In this document: positions 27,920-36,795 of the stretch, in pieces
How positions within the stretch are numbered: the first letter of the stretch is position 1
Layout: each line of letters begins with the position of its first letter
Origin: Nakamurella flavida
GTDB taxonomy: Bacteria; Actinomycetota; Actinomycetes; Mycobacteriales; Nakamurellaceae
Direction of reading: 5' to 3'
Assembly: GCF_030811475.1 (NCBI RefSeq)
Contig: NZ_JAUSQV010000001.1
Coordinates: 2,546,001 to 2,610,000, forward strand
DNA: 64,000 nt
Program-made: the position numbers and the translations under genes
Notes under the pieces: generated by a model
What the model was told of the DNA's origin: nothing
Seen by the model: only the letters and a program-made list of their open reading frames with translations
Database searches by the model: none

Positions 27920-28809
27920 CGGTCGGCCTCCGTGTCCTTCACCGGCGACGACCCGCCATCCGGCCCTTCTTCGCGCGGCTCACCCACCGGTGCGTCCCGG
28001 GAACCGGAACGGGAGAACAGCCGACGCATGAAGACGGCGACGGCCTCGTCGGCGCCGCGGCTCTGGGTGCGCAGGGTGGTGACCGCCTCCCCGGACAACG
28101 CCCCGGTGGAGCCGCGGATGAGGCCGGCGAGGTCGATCTGGTCGATCACGTCCTCGGCGATGTCCCCGAGGTCGAGCCGGTCGACGATCGCCTCGATGTC
28201 GACGGTGGAGATCAGTGGGTCGAGGGCGACGCGGCGGGCCACGGCGTTCACGTCCAGGCGCCCGGCTGCCGCATCGAGATCGACGCGGTCGGCGACGGCG
28301 TTCACGTCGACCCGGGCCACGTGCGCGTCGAGGTCGACAGCGCGCACGACGGCGTCCAGGTCGACCCGTTCCAGCACGATGCGGGTCAGGCTCATCCGGT
28401 CGAGAATGGCTTCGAGGTCCAGACGAGCGGCGATGCGGTCGACGTCGACCAGTGCCACCACCTCGTCCAGGTCCACCGTGTCGATCAGGGCCTCGATGTC
28501 CACGTTGTCGCGCACGACGGCGGTGAGATCGACTTCCTGCAAGGCGATCTCGACGACGGACCGGACCGTGCGGCGGACCAGCTGATCGGTGGCGTCGGCC
28601 ACGGCGACCTGTGCGCGCTCGACGACCTCGCGGGCGGGACGGGCGGCGTCCCAGGCCCAGGAGGCGATGCGGCGGAACCCGACGGCGCCGCCCACCACGC
28701 TGGTACCGACGGGGTCGACGGCCTGCCGCACGATCCAGGACAGGTTCGGCGACCCACCGGGGGCGTGATCACCCCGGTCGTCACCTGCACGCTGCGGCCC
28801 TGCGATCAC
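27916..28809 (-). CDS. Nonapeptide-repeat protein coupled to an RDD gene
   Basis: A 297-residue protein dominated (about residues 85-220) by some 15 tandem nine-residue units of the form V/L-D-L/V-D/N-A-V/I-V/A-x-R, for example VDLDAVVRA, VDLDAHVAR, VDVNAVADR. The N-terminal 80 residues include an amphipathic helix region, and the tail is Pro/Asp/Glu-rich and disordered. GTG at 28809 follows GGGGAGG. The regular hydrophobic-acidic alternation suggests a stacked solenoid or a membrane-surface rod. It overlaps the RDD gene by 4 bases. I know no function for this family. Confidence 0.7.
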   Translation of the reverse strand: MIAGPQRAGDDRGDHAPGGSPNLSWIVRQAVDPVGTSVVGGAVGFRRIASWAWDAARPAREVVERAQVAVADATDQLVRRTVRSVVEIALQEVDLTAVVRDNVDIEALIDTVDLDEVVALVDVDRIAARLDLEAILDRMSLTRIVLERVDLDAVVRAVDLDAHVARVDVNAVADRVDLDAAAGRLDVNAVARRVALDPLISTVDIEAIVDRLDLGDIAEDVIDQIDLAGLIRGSTGALSGEAVTTLRTQSRGADEAVAVFMRRLFSRSGSRDAPVGEPREEGPDGGSSPVKDTEADR

Positions 28810-28922
28810 CCCTGCCCCTCCCCGTGCCCGGCCGAATGCCGGCACCCACCGACCGGTGGCCCGACGGTCCAGCGATCATCCTCTCCCACCGACCGGTGCG
28901 CCGGAACGGCCCGGCCGTCCCC

Positions 28923-30623
28923 TCAGTCGACGGCATCCATGACGGGTCGTGTGCGTCCGGCGCGTTTGGCCGAGTACATCGCGCGGTCGGCCCGGACGAG
29001 GAGGTCCCGCGCCGAGACGTCCTTTCCCGCGGTCACCCCGACGCTCGCCATCACCGTCAGGACGTGCCCGTCGACGACCACCGGCTCCCGGATCGCCGCC
29101 CGGATGCGGCGGGCCAGGGCGTCGAGCTCGGCGGTGGTCCCGACGTCCTCGCACAGCACCACGAACTCGTCACCACCCAGCCGGACCACCAGATCGACGG
29201 CGCGGACGGTGACCGACAGCCGGGCGGCGATCTGCCGGAGCAGCTCGTCACCGGCGTCGTGTCCCCACGTGTCGTTGACGGCCTTGAAACCGTCGAGGTC
29301 GACGAACAGCACCCCCACCGGGTCCGGGGAACGGCCACCCAGCGCCCGGTTCAGGCGGTCCAGCAGAACCGCCCGATTGGGCAGCCCGGTCAGCACATCG
29401 GTGCGCGCGGCCGCGGCCAGCCGTTCCCGCTCGGTCCGTTCGACCGTGACGTCCTGGACCTGAACGAGGACCCGCCCGCGGACCCCGGCGGGGGTCGCGC
29501 CGTGCAACGGCACCAGGGACCGGCGGCACCACAGATCCGACCCGTCCGGTCGACAGAACCGCACCTCCGCCTCCGAGACGCGGTCGACACCGTCGGTGGG
29601 GTCGGCGGTCAGCAGCGGTGGGCCGGCGGGCCCGGCCAGGACGTCCGCGCCCGCGCGCCCGAGCAGGTCGGCCTCCGGCCGCCCGAGCAGTTCGCACAGG
29701 GCCCGGTTGACCTGCTCGATCCGTCCGCCCCCGCCCAGGAGCGCCATGCCCACCGGGGCCAGGATCATCGCAAGCCGGAACATCTCCACGGCCTCGTCGC
29801 GCTCCCGCTCCGTCCGGATCCTCGCCGTCACGTCCCGACCCGACGTGGACAGCCCACTCAACACGCCCTGGCGGTCGCGGAGCAGCCGGGCGGTGCTCTC
29901 GATCCACCGCCAGGACCCGTCGGCGTGCCGGAACCGCATGGTCACCGAGCCGGGGGGCAGATCCCCGTCCTGTTCGGCGGCCCGGCGCATCGCGTCCACC
30001 AGGGGCATGTCATCCGGGTGGACGAGGTCCAGGGCGGGTGTTCCGATCAGCTCGTCGGGCACGTACCCCAGGACGGCCCGGGACGCCGGCGACACCCAGA
30101 GGAAGGTGCTGTCCAGGGCCTGCCAGGTGACCATGTCCGACGAGCTCTCGGCCAGGAGTCGGTACTTCCGTTCGGAATCACGCAGTCGGAGGTCCTCGGA
30201 CTCCCGGGGCCCGAGCGGCCGGAAGACGGTGAGAGCCGACGGCGGCGTGGATCCGGCCACCGTGAGCGACGACGGGACGCTCCGCACGAGCAACCACACG
30301 TGTTCGCCGGCCGCGTCCTCGGCCGGCCGATGGATGCCCATCACGGAATCCATCACCGGGGTACCCCGCCGCAGCACCCGCATGGGCGGGTGGTCGTCGG
30401 CGGCCAGGGGCCGCCCGTTCCGGTCGACGGCCACCCATCGCGGGTCACCGGAGGTGCGCCCCAGCAGCTGGTCGCGGGTCAGACCGAGCACCACCTCGGC
30501 CGCCCGGGTCGCCGCCACGATCGCTCCCGACCGCACCTGCAGGACGACCCCGGCCCCGCCGGTCACCGGGATGCCCAGTTCCGCCGCTGCCTGCTCCAGC
30601 CACATGTCCGCCGCGTCCACCAT
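28923..30623 (-). CDS. PAS-PAS-PAS-GGDEF diguanylate cyclase
   Basis: About 566 residues, soluble. Three PAS-like sensor modules lie at roughly 10-130, 145-280 and 285-400. The second is the clearest, with FLWVSPASRAVLGY, LVHPDDMP and a PAC tail. A GGDEF domain follows (about 405-560) with TDVLTGLPNRAVLLDRL, VDLDGFKAVND and the active-site RLGGDEF. RAVD five residues before GGDEF is a complete inhibitory I-site, so c-di-GMP probably feeds back. It makes c-di-GMP from two GTP. Either ATG 30623 or a GTG at 30671 could start it. Confidence 0.85.
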   Translation of the reverse strand: MVDAADMWLEQAAAELGIPVTGGAGVVLQVRSGAIVAATRAAEVVLGLTRDQLLGRTSGDPRWVAVDRNGRPLAADDHPPMRVLRRGTPVMDSVMGIHRPAEDAAGEHVWLLVRSVPSSLTVAGSTPPSALTVFRPLGPRESEDLRLRDSERKYRLLAESSSDMVTWQALDSTFLWVSPASRAVLGYVPDELIGTPALDLVHPDDMPLVDAMRRAAEQDGDLPPGSVTMRFRHADGSWRWIESTARLLRDRQGVLSGLSTSGRDVTARIRTERERDEAVEMFRLAMILAPVGMALLGGGGRIEQVNRALCELLGRPEADLLGRAGADVLAGPAGPPLLTADPTDGVDRVSEAEVRFCRPDGSDLWCRRSLVPLHGATPAGVRGRVLVQVQDVTVERTERERLAAAARTDVLTGLPNRAVLLDRLNRALGGRSPDPVGVLFVDLDGFKAVNDTWGHDAGDELLRQIAARLSVTVRAVDLVVRLGGDEFVVLCEDVGTTAELDALARRIRAAIREPVVVDGHVLTVMASVGVTAGKDVSARDLLVRADRAMYSAKRAGRTRPVMDAVD

Positions 30624-30824
30624 GCACGGATTCTGTTCCCCCGGAGCAGAAGTCCCCGTGAGTGGATCCACCCAGCGGGGACCCGGAACGCCCAGGCCAG
30701 GTCGGACGTCGCCGCCTGCCTCACCGTCGCTTCAACCACGCTCGGTGATCATCTCCTCACTGCGGCAGTGGTCGCGGCAGTGGACATCCGCCCTGATCAC
30801 GCCGTCGAGAGAACCGGAGCCAGC

Positions 30825-32486
30825 GTGCGCGCACCCGTCATGGCCGTCCTCACCGTCGTCCTCCTCGTCGCCGGCGCCGGCCTCACCGCCGGCACCCTCA
30901 CCGCCTCCGCGGCCGAGACCTACCGGCCCGCCGCGCCCGCCGGCGTCACCGTCTCCACGGCGGGTCTACCCGCCGGCGCGGCGCGGCTGACCTGGCAGGG
31001 TGTGACCGCGGAACCGGGGACGTCCGTGACGGGGTACACCGTCGGTCGCAGTGGCAGCTCCCGGGTGAATCCCGATCCGTGGTCGGCCACCGTGTCCCCG
31101 GCGACCCGGTCGTGGGTCTTCCACCAGCTGGTGCCCGGGCAGAACTACCGCTTCTTCGTCGCCGCCGCGGACGACTCCGGACACCGGGCGGGGTCTGCCA
31201 CCGTGGTCGATTTCCGTTTCCTGCCTGCGGGTTTCGCGGCGGGTACTCCGGAGGCACCGACGATGCCCGCACTGCAGCAGATCTCCCGCGACACCGTGGC
31301 TTTGACCTGGCTGGCGCCGGACAGCGACGGCGGCAGCACCGTCACCTCCTACCTGGTGAGCCGCGACGGCACGTCCAGCGTCGGCACCGGCCCGTTCTCC
31401 GAGACGATCTCCGGCCCCACCCGGCGCAAGACCTTCACCAAGCTCGTGCCCGGTCGCAGCTACACCTTCACCGTGGTGGCCCGGAACGCCGTGGGCGCCT
31501 CGGCAGCCACGTCGGTGCGGTGGACGGTGCCGACCGCGTCGACCCTGCCCGCCGAACCGGTCTACGCGATCGACGAGCGGACGCGGCGCGTCGTCCGTGT
31601 CCAGGACGGCGCCGCCCCCGTCACCCTCGGCGGTCCGCTGACCGACCCCGTCGCCCTGGCCGTCGACCGCTCCCGCACGGTCTACGTCGCCGACGCGGCC
31701 GGATCGGTGGTGCGCATCCCGGCCGACGGCTCCGCGACCGGCACCGTCGGCGCCGGATGGCAGAGCCCGCAGCAGGTCGAGGTCGACGACCGGGGCAACG
31801 TCTTCGTCGTGGACGGCGGCACTCTGACGATGGTGGCCGCCCGGGACGGCCGGTCCCGCGTCCTGGCCACCGGGGTGTCCGGGACGCTCGAGGTCGACGG
31901 CAGCGGCCGGGCCACGGTCTTCGGCGAGTTCGTCGCGACCACCTACCCGTCCCGGGGGGACGGCCCGGTCCGCTCGTTCGAGCTCGGCGCCAACCCCGAC
32001 GACGAATTCGCCTTCGCCTCGGCCGTGGTGGCCCGCACCGGTCAGCTCTGGGCCGAGGGCATCGCCGTCACCAGCGCGACCCGGGCCCACTTCGTCGAGA
32101 CGTACGTGCCCGGTTCTCCCGACGGCGTCGAGATCGGCCCGCCCGGAGCGAACATCGCCCAGGCCGCGGACGGTGTCGGGACCTACTTCCACATGGTGGA
32201 CACGGTCTTCTGCCCGCCGATCTCCGAGGCCACCGGGGCGTGCACGCCGGATCCCACCGTCGATCATGTCGACCGCTACGCACCGGGCACGTCCACCGAT
32301 CCGGTCCGGATCCCGACGTCCGGCCTGACCCTGCCGTTCGAAGGAATGGTCGCCGATCTGCGGGGCAACCTGGTCGTCTCCGACGACGGCGGGCTGTACC
32401 GGGTGCCGGCGCAGGGTGGCCCGGCGACGCTGCTTCTGGCCGGGACGTTCTCCGCTCCGGTGCTCGCGTCCGCACCCGTCGCCTGA
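30825..32486 (+). CDS. Secreted fibronectin-III / NHL-like repeat protein
   Basis: A 553-residue exported protein: a signal peptide (hydrophobic core, cleavage near ASAAE at about 33) and two fibronectin type III domains (about 40-135 and 140-235, each ending in the LVPGxxYxFxVxAxN/D pattern). A C-terminal beta-propeller-like part follows with NHL-type strands (DPVALAVDRSRTVYVAD, QVEVDDRGNVFVVD). Such proteins bind polysaccharide or partner proteins outside the cell. GTG at 30825 is preceded by GGAG. An ATG five codons later is possible. No catalytic motif seen. Confidence 0.75.
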   Translation: MRAPVMAVLTVVLLVAGAGLTAGTLTASAAETYRPAAPAGVTVSTAGLPAGAARLTWQGVTAEPGTSVTGYTVGRSGSSRVNPDPWSATVSPATRSWVFHQLVPGQNYRFFVAAADDSGHRAGSATVVDFRFLPAGFAAGTPEAPTMPALQQISRDTVALTWLAPDSDGGSTVTSYLVSRDGTSSVGTGPFSETISGPTRRKTFTKLVPGRSYTFTVVARNAVGASAATSVRWTVPTASTLPAEPVYAIDERTRRVVRVQDGAAPVTLGGPLTDPVALAVDRSRTVYVADAAGSVVRIPADGSATGTVGAGWQSPQQVEVDDRGNVFVVDGGTLTMVAARDGRSRVLATGVSGTLEVDGSGRATVFGEFVATTYPSRGDGPVRSFELGANPDDEFAFASAVVARTGQLWAEGIAVTSATRAHFVETYVPGSPDGVEIGPPGANIAQAADGVGTYFHMVDTVFCPPISEATGACTPDPTVDHVDRYAPGTSTDPVRIPTSGLTLPFEGMVADLRGNLVVSDDGGLYRVPAQGGPATLLLAGTFSAPVLASAPVA

Positions 32487-32502
32487 GTCCGGCCCGAACC
32501 GG

Positions 32503-34539
32503 TCAGCTCGGCACGTTCCGTTCGATGTCGGCCAGCCACACGGTGGCGTTGCCGTCGGAGGGCGCCCGCCAGTCCCCGCGGGGGCTGAGGGATCCGCCCG
32601 CGGACACCTTCGGCCCGTTGGGCATCGCGGACCGCTTGAACTGTGCGAAGCCGAAGAAGCGCCGCACGAACACGATGAGCCAGCCGCGGATGGTGGCCAG
32701 GTCGTACTCGCGACGGCGTTCGTCGGGGAAGCCCACGGGCCAGTTGCCGGCCGTCACGTCGCCCCAGGCGTGCAGGGCCAGGAAGGCGATCTTGGACGGG
32801 CGGAAACCGAACCGCAGCGTGTAGAAGAGGGTGAAGTCCTGCAGCTCGTAGGGCCCGATGGACTTCTCGGTGCTCTGCGGGGCCTCGCCGGCCTTGGCCG
32901 GCACCAGTTCCGGGGAGATCTCGGTGCCCAGGATGGCCAGCAGCACCTCGTCGGCCTGGTCGGAGAACGTGCCGGTCTGCGCGACCCACCGGATCAGGTG
33001 CTGGATCAGGGTTTTCGGGACGCCGCCGTTGACGTTGTAGTGCGACATCTGGTCGCCCACCCCGTACGTGCTCCAGCCCAGCGCTATCTCCGAGAGGTCG
33101 CCGGTGCCGAGCACGATGCCGCCGTGGTGGTTGGCCAGCCGGAACAGGTAGTCGGTGCGCAGGCCGGCCTGCACGTTCTCGAAGGTGACGTCGTAGACCT
33201 CCTCGCCGCGGCCGAACGGATGCTCGAGGTCGGTGAGCATCTGCGTGGCCGCGGGCCGGATGTCGAGCTCGGCGGCGGTGACCCCGAGGGCCCGCATGAG
33301 AGCCCAGGCGTTGGCCTTGGTGCCGTCACTGGTGGCGAACCCGGGCATGGTGAACGCCAGGATGTCGGTGCGCGCGCGGCCGAGCAGATCCATCGCGCGG
33401 GCGGCCACGATGAGCGCGTGCGTGGAGTCGAGCCCGCCGGACACCCCGATGACGACCTTCTGCGTGCCGGTGGCGCGGAGCCGCTGGACGAGCCCGTCGA
33501 CCTGGATGTTGTAGGCCTCGTAGCAGTCCTGGGCCAGGCGTTCCGGGTCGGCCGGGACGAACGGGAAGCGTTCGATGGGCCGACGCAGGCCCAGATCGGT
33601 ATCCGGCGCGTCGAGGGTGAACGGGATGCGCCGGTACTCCAGAGCCGGTGTGGCGCGGCGGTTGTCCTCGAAGGTGCCCTGCCGCGCGCGCTCCTGCCGG
33701 AGCAGATCGAGGTCGACGTCGGCGATCGTCACCCGGGCGCTGTCGGCGAACCGCTCGCCCTGGGCGAGCAGGGCGCCGTTCTCGAAGACGGACGTCTGCC
33801 CGTCCCAGCTGAGGTCGGTGGTCGACTCGCCGTGCCCGGCGGCGGCGTAGAGGTAGGCGGCCAGACACCGCATCGACTGGGTCCGGCACAGCACGCTGCG
33901 GGTGTCCGACCGCCCGACGGTGATGGGGCTGCCGGAGAGGTTGAGCAGCACCGTGGCCCCGTTGAGGGCGAGCCCGCTGGACGGCGGGACGGGGACGAAC
34001 ATGTCCTCGCAGATCTCCACCCCCACGGTCAGCCCGGGGACGTCGGACGCCGGGAACAGCAGGTCGAGCCCGAACGGCACGGTGTGCCCGGCGACCGCGA
34101 TCTCCTGCCCGACGATGCCGTCCCCCGAGGCGAACTGCCGGCGCTCGTAGAACTCCCGGTAGGTCGGCAGGTGCAGCTTGGGGACGACGCCGAGCACGGC
34201 GCCGCGGTGGATGACCACCGCGGTGTTGAACAGGCGATCGCGGTGCCGCAGCGGAGCGCCGACCACGATGACGGGCAGCAGGTCGGCGGACGCGGCGATG
34301 ACCTCGGCCAGCCCGGCGTGCACGACGTCGAGCAGCGCGTCCTGACCGAACAGGTCGTCCAGCGCGTACCCCGTCATCGCGAGCTCGGGCAGTACGGCGA
34401 CCGCGACCCCCTGCTCGTCGCACTCCCGCGCGACGGCGATGACCTCGGCCGCATTGGCGATGGGGTCGGCGATCCGCACGGTGATGGTGCAGGCCGCGAC
34501 CCGGGCGAATCCGTGCGCGTAGAGCGAGGCGAACGTCAT
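32503..34539 (-). CDS. nadE: Glutamine-dependent NAD+ synthetase
   Basis: 678 residues. An N-terminal nitrilase-type glutaminase has Glu in LPELAMTGY, Lys in VPKLHLPTYREFYERR and Cys in VEICEDMF. A C-terminal ATP-pyrophosphatase NAD synthetase has GVSGGLDSTHAL near 370 and TGDLSEIALGW. It converts nicotinate adenine dinucleotide to NAD+ using ATP and glutamine, with ammonia channelled between domains. Both active sites are complete and the length is normal for the actinobacterial form. The ATG at 34539 has GGGAGG upstream. Confidence 0.95.
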   Translation of the reverse strand: MTFASLYAHGFARVAACTITVRIADPIANAAEVIAVARECDEQGVAVAVLPELAMTGYALDDLFGQDALLDVVHAGLAEVIAASADLLPVIVVGAPLRHRDRLFNTAVVIHRGAVLGVVPKLHLPTYREFYERRQFASGDGIVGQEIAVAGHTVPFGLDLLFPASDVPGLTVGVEICEDMFVPVPPSSGLALNGATVLLNLSGSPITVGRSDTRSVLCRTQSMRCLAAYLYAAAGHGESTTDLSWDGQTSVFENGALLAQGERFADSARVTIADVDLDLLRQERARQGTFEDNRRATPALEYRRIPFTLDAPDTDLGLRRPIERFPFVPADPERLAQDCYEAYNIQVDGLVQRLRATGTQKVVIGVSGGLDSTHALIVAARAMDLLGRARTDILAFTMPGFATSDGTKANAWALMRALGVTAAELDIRPAATQMLTDLEHPFGRGEEVYDVTFENVQAGLRTDYLFRLANHHGGIVLGTGDLSEIALGWSTYGVGDQMSHYNVNGGVPKTLIQHLIRWVAQTGTFSDQADEVLLAILGTEISPELVPAKAGEAPQSTEKSIGPYELQDFTLFYTLRFGFRPSKIAFLALHAWGDVTAGNWPVGFPDERRREYDLATIRGWLIVFVRRFFGFAQFKRSAMPNGPKVSAGGSLSPRGDWRAPSDGNATVWLADIERNVPS

Positions 34540-34590
34540 GGGGGCATCCTCCCAGCCCCGAGGTGGGCCGTGCGCGAGCACACTGGGGTG

Positions 34591-35574
34591 ATGCGCTTCC
34601 TCGAGATCGACGGTCTGGGTCCGGTCAGCCGCATCGGGCTGGGTACGTGGCAGTTCGGCTCCCGCGAATGGGGGTACGGCGACACCTACGCCTCGGGCGG
34701 GGCGGTGGACATCGTGCGGCGGGCCCGCCAGCTGGGCGTGACGCTCTTCGACACCGCCGAGGTCTACGGACTCGGGAAGAGCGAGCGCATCCTCGGTGAG
34801 GCGCTGGGCGCCGACCGCGACCGGGTGGTGGTGGCCAGCAAGGTGTTCCCGGTGGCGCCGTTCCCGGCCGTCGTCCGCAGCCGCGCGAAGGGCAGTGCTG
34901 AGCGGCTCCAGCTGACCAAGATCCCGCTGTACCAGATCCACCAGGCCAACCCGCTGGTCCCCGACTCGGTGATCATGCCGGGCATGAAGGCGCTGCTGGA
35001 CGACGGCACGATCGGCGCGGCCGGGGTCTCCAACTATTCGCTGGACCGCTGGCGCAAGGCCGACGAGGCCCTGGGCCGGCCGGTGGTCAGCAACCAGGTG
35101 CAGTTCTCGCTGGCCCACGCCGCACCGCTGGAAGACCTGGTCCCGTTCGCCGAGGCGAACGACCGGATGATCATGGCCTACAGCCCGCTCGCCCAGGGGC
35201 TGCTCGGCGGGAAGTACGGCCCGGACAACCGCCCCGGCGGCGTCCGCGCCATGAACCCGCTCTTCGGGACGGAGAACCTCACCCGCATCCAGCCGCTGCT
35301 CGACGTGGTGCGCGCGGTCGCCGCCGCGCACGACGCCAAGCCCGCTCAGGTCGCCCTCGCCTGGCTCCTCGCCCTGCCCCAGGTCGTCGTCATCCCCGGC
35401 GCCAGCAGTGTCGAGCAGCTCGAGTTCAACGTCGCTGCAGCCGATCTCGAGCTCGGTGCCGATGAGGTCGCCGAGCTCACCGCCGCCGCCCGTGCGTTCA
35501 CGCCGGTGTCCGCCGTGCAGACGCTGGTCGACGGGGTCACCGAAAAGGTCAAGGACCTGCTGCCGGGGAAGTGA
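34591..35574 (+). CDS. Aldo/keto reductase
   Basis: A 327-residue TIM-barrel NADPH reductase: IGLGTWQFG, DTAEVYG (catalytic Asp and Tyr), ASKVF (Lys), IHQAN (His) and SPLAQGLLGGKYG, with a cofactor-binding IPGASSVEQLEFN near the C-terminus. Substrate unknown. Divergent from nadE with only about 50 bases between starts, so the two share a very short promoter region. Confidence 0.9.
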   Translation: MRFLEIDGLGPVSRIGLGTWQFGSREWGYGDTYASGGAVDIVRRARQLGVTLFDTAEVYGLGKSERILGEALGADRDRVVVASKVFPVAPFPAVVRSRAKGSAERLQLTKIPLYQIHQANPLVPDSVIMPGMKALLDDGTIGAAGVSNYSLDRWRKADEALGRPVVSNQVQFSLAHAAPLEDLVPFAEANDRMIMAYSPLAQGLLGGKYGPDNRPGGVRAMNPLFGTENLTRIQPLLDVVRAVAAAHDAKPAQVALAWLLALPQVVVIPGASSVEQLEFNVAAADLELGADEVAELTAAARAFTPVSAVQTLVDGVTEKVKDLLPGK

Positions 35575-35593
35575 GCGTCGGCAGGGCGATGGG

Positions 35594-35646
35594 CGTGTTC
35601 GCGCCGCGGCTGAGTGAACGCGCCTCTCACCCGGGGCGCGAACGCG
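35594..35646. terminator. Imperfect inverted repeat between convergent genes
   Basis: CGTGTTCGCGCC at 35594-35605 pairs with GGCGCGAACGCG at 35635-35646 (one G-T). The loop is long, 29 bases. It lies between the convergent reductase and DUF1810 genes. Confidence 0.35.
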
Positions 35647-35657
35647 GGTGACCGGTC

Positions 35658-36077
35658 CTAGATCAGCGCCTCGGTGGCCGCATCGGCCTCACCGTCGAAG
35701 TACCTCTCCAGCACCGCGGGGAACGCGGCATCCGACGGATCCGCGCGGGCGAACAGCGTCATGCTCGACCCCAGCTTGATCGCGTCGATCCCACCCAGGA
35801 TCTGCTCGGCCGTCCGCCCTTCCACCGCCAGCAACGCGTCGACGCAGTCGTGCAGCCGGGGGCCGAGGACGGGGTGGGCCAGGTAGGCCCGGGCCTCGTC
35901 GACCGACGCCAGCGCGTAGAACACGGCGGTCGAACTCCGCCCGAGGCCGGCGATCTGGGGGAAGACGAACCACATCCAGTGGCTGGTCTTGCTCCCCCGC
36001 CGCAACTCGGTCAGCGCCGAGGCGTAGGTGCCGCCGGCGTCCTGCGCGTCGGTGAACCGGCCGAGATCGACGCTCAT
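35658..36077 (-). CDS. DUF1810 family protein
   Basis: A 139-residue protein with the DUF1810 core: LTELRRGSKTSHWMWFVFPQIAGLG, DEARAYLAHPVLGPRL and DAIKLGSSMTLFA. No reaction is established that I know of. It starts inside the last codons of the TetR-type gene (4-base overlap), so both come from one transcript. That is an unusual partner for a drug-efflux regulator. Confidence 0.85.
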   Translation of the reverse strand: MSVDLGRFTDAQDAGGTYASALTELRRGSKTSHWMWFVFPQIAGLGRSSTAVFYALASVDEARAYLAHPVLGPRLHDCVDALLAVEGRTAEQILGGIDAIKLGSSMTLFARADPSDAAFPAVLERYFDGEADAATEALI

Positions 36078-36664
36078 GACGCGTTCGTCAGTGGCGCCGT
36101 ATCCAGCAGGATCGCGGCCACGGTGCGGGCCGTCGCGGTCGAGCCGATGCCGCGGTCCATCTTGGCGCCCACCCCGGCGCCGTCGTAGAGCAGGACGAGC
36201 TGACCGGCCAGGCCCGCCGGATCGGCGACGCCGACCTCGGTGAGCAGATCGCGGAACAGGTCCCGCAGCCAGCGCCGGTACTCCTCGGCCACCGCCTGCA
36301 CCGCGGTGCCGGAACGGGCCTCGGCGGCGGCGTTGAGGAACGCACAGCCGCGGAAGGTGCCGGCGGCGAAGGCGCGGGCCTGCCCGTCGAACACGGCCAG
36401 CACGCGTTCCCGCGGGTCGGTGATGTCGGCGAGCTCGCGGGTGATCCGGTCCACCCGGGCCTGGTGACGGCCCTGCAGGTAGGCGCGGACCAGCTCGTCC
36501 TTGCTGCCGAACGTGCTGTACAGGCTGGCCTTGGCCACCCCGGCGTGCTCGATGATGCGGTCGATGCCGACGGAGTTGACGCCCTCGGCGTAGAAGAGTT
36601 CGTCCGCGGCGGCCAGCAGACGATCCCGGGCGGACGGGGCGCGGGCAACGGTGACGGGCGGCAT
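36074..36664 (-). CDS. TetR-family repressor
   Basis: A 196-residue regulator: an N-terminal HTH (residues 10-60, with ADELFYAEGVNSVGIDRIIEHAGVAKASLYSTFGSKDEL), then an alpha-helical ligand domain. It is divergent from the MFS gene at 36796, and the space between holds two matching inverted-repeat sites, so it most likely represses that exporter and itself and is released by the exported compound. Confidence 0.9.
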   Translation of the reverse strand: MPPVTVARAPSARDRLLAAADELFYAEGVNSVGIDRIIEHAGVAKASLYSTFGSKDELVRAYLQGRHQARVDRITRELADITDPRERVLAVFDGQARAFAAGTFRGCAFLNAAAEARSGTAVQAVAEEYRRWLRDLFRDLLTEVGVADPAGLAGQLVLLYDGAGVGAKMDRGIGSTATARTVAAILLDTAPLTNAS

Positions 36665-36669
36665 GCGAT

Positions 36670-36723
36670 TGACAATAACAGACAGGTCTGTCTACTCTTC
36701 AGCCGGCCAGACAGACCTGTCTG
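36670..36723. promoter_or_regulatory. Promoter and paired TetR operators for the MFS gene
   Basis: AGACAGGTCTGTCT at 36681-36694 and AGACAGACCTGTCT at 36710-36723 are inverted copies of each other, centres 29 bases apart (about three helical turns). TTGACA at 36670-36675 and TACTCT at 36694-36699, 18 bases apart, form a plausible promoter reading toward the transporter. The first site fills its spacer. Confidence 0.75.
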
Positions 36724-36795
36724 GTCAGCCACGCCCGCCGTCGCGCGTGTCGACACGAGAAGCCCGGGTCCGCCCGGGTCACCGTCAGGAGACCG

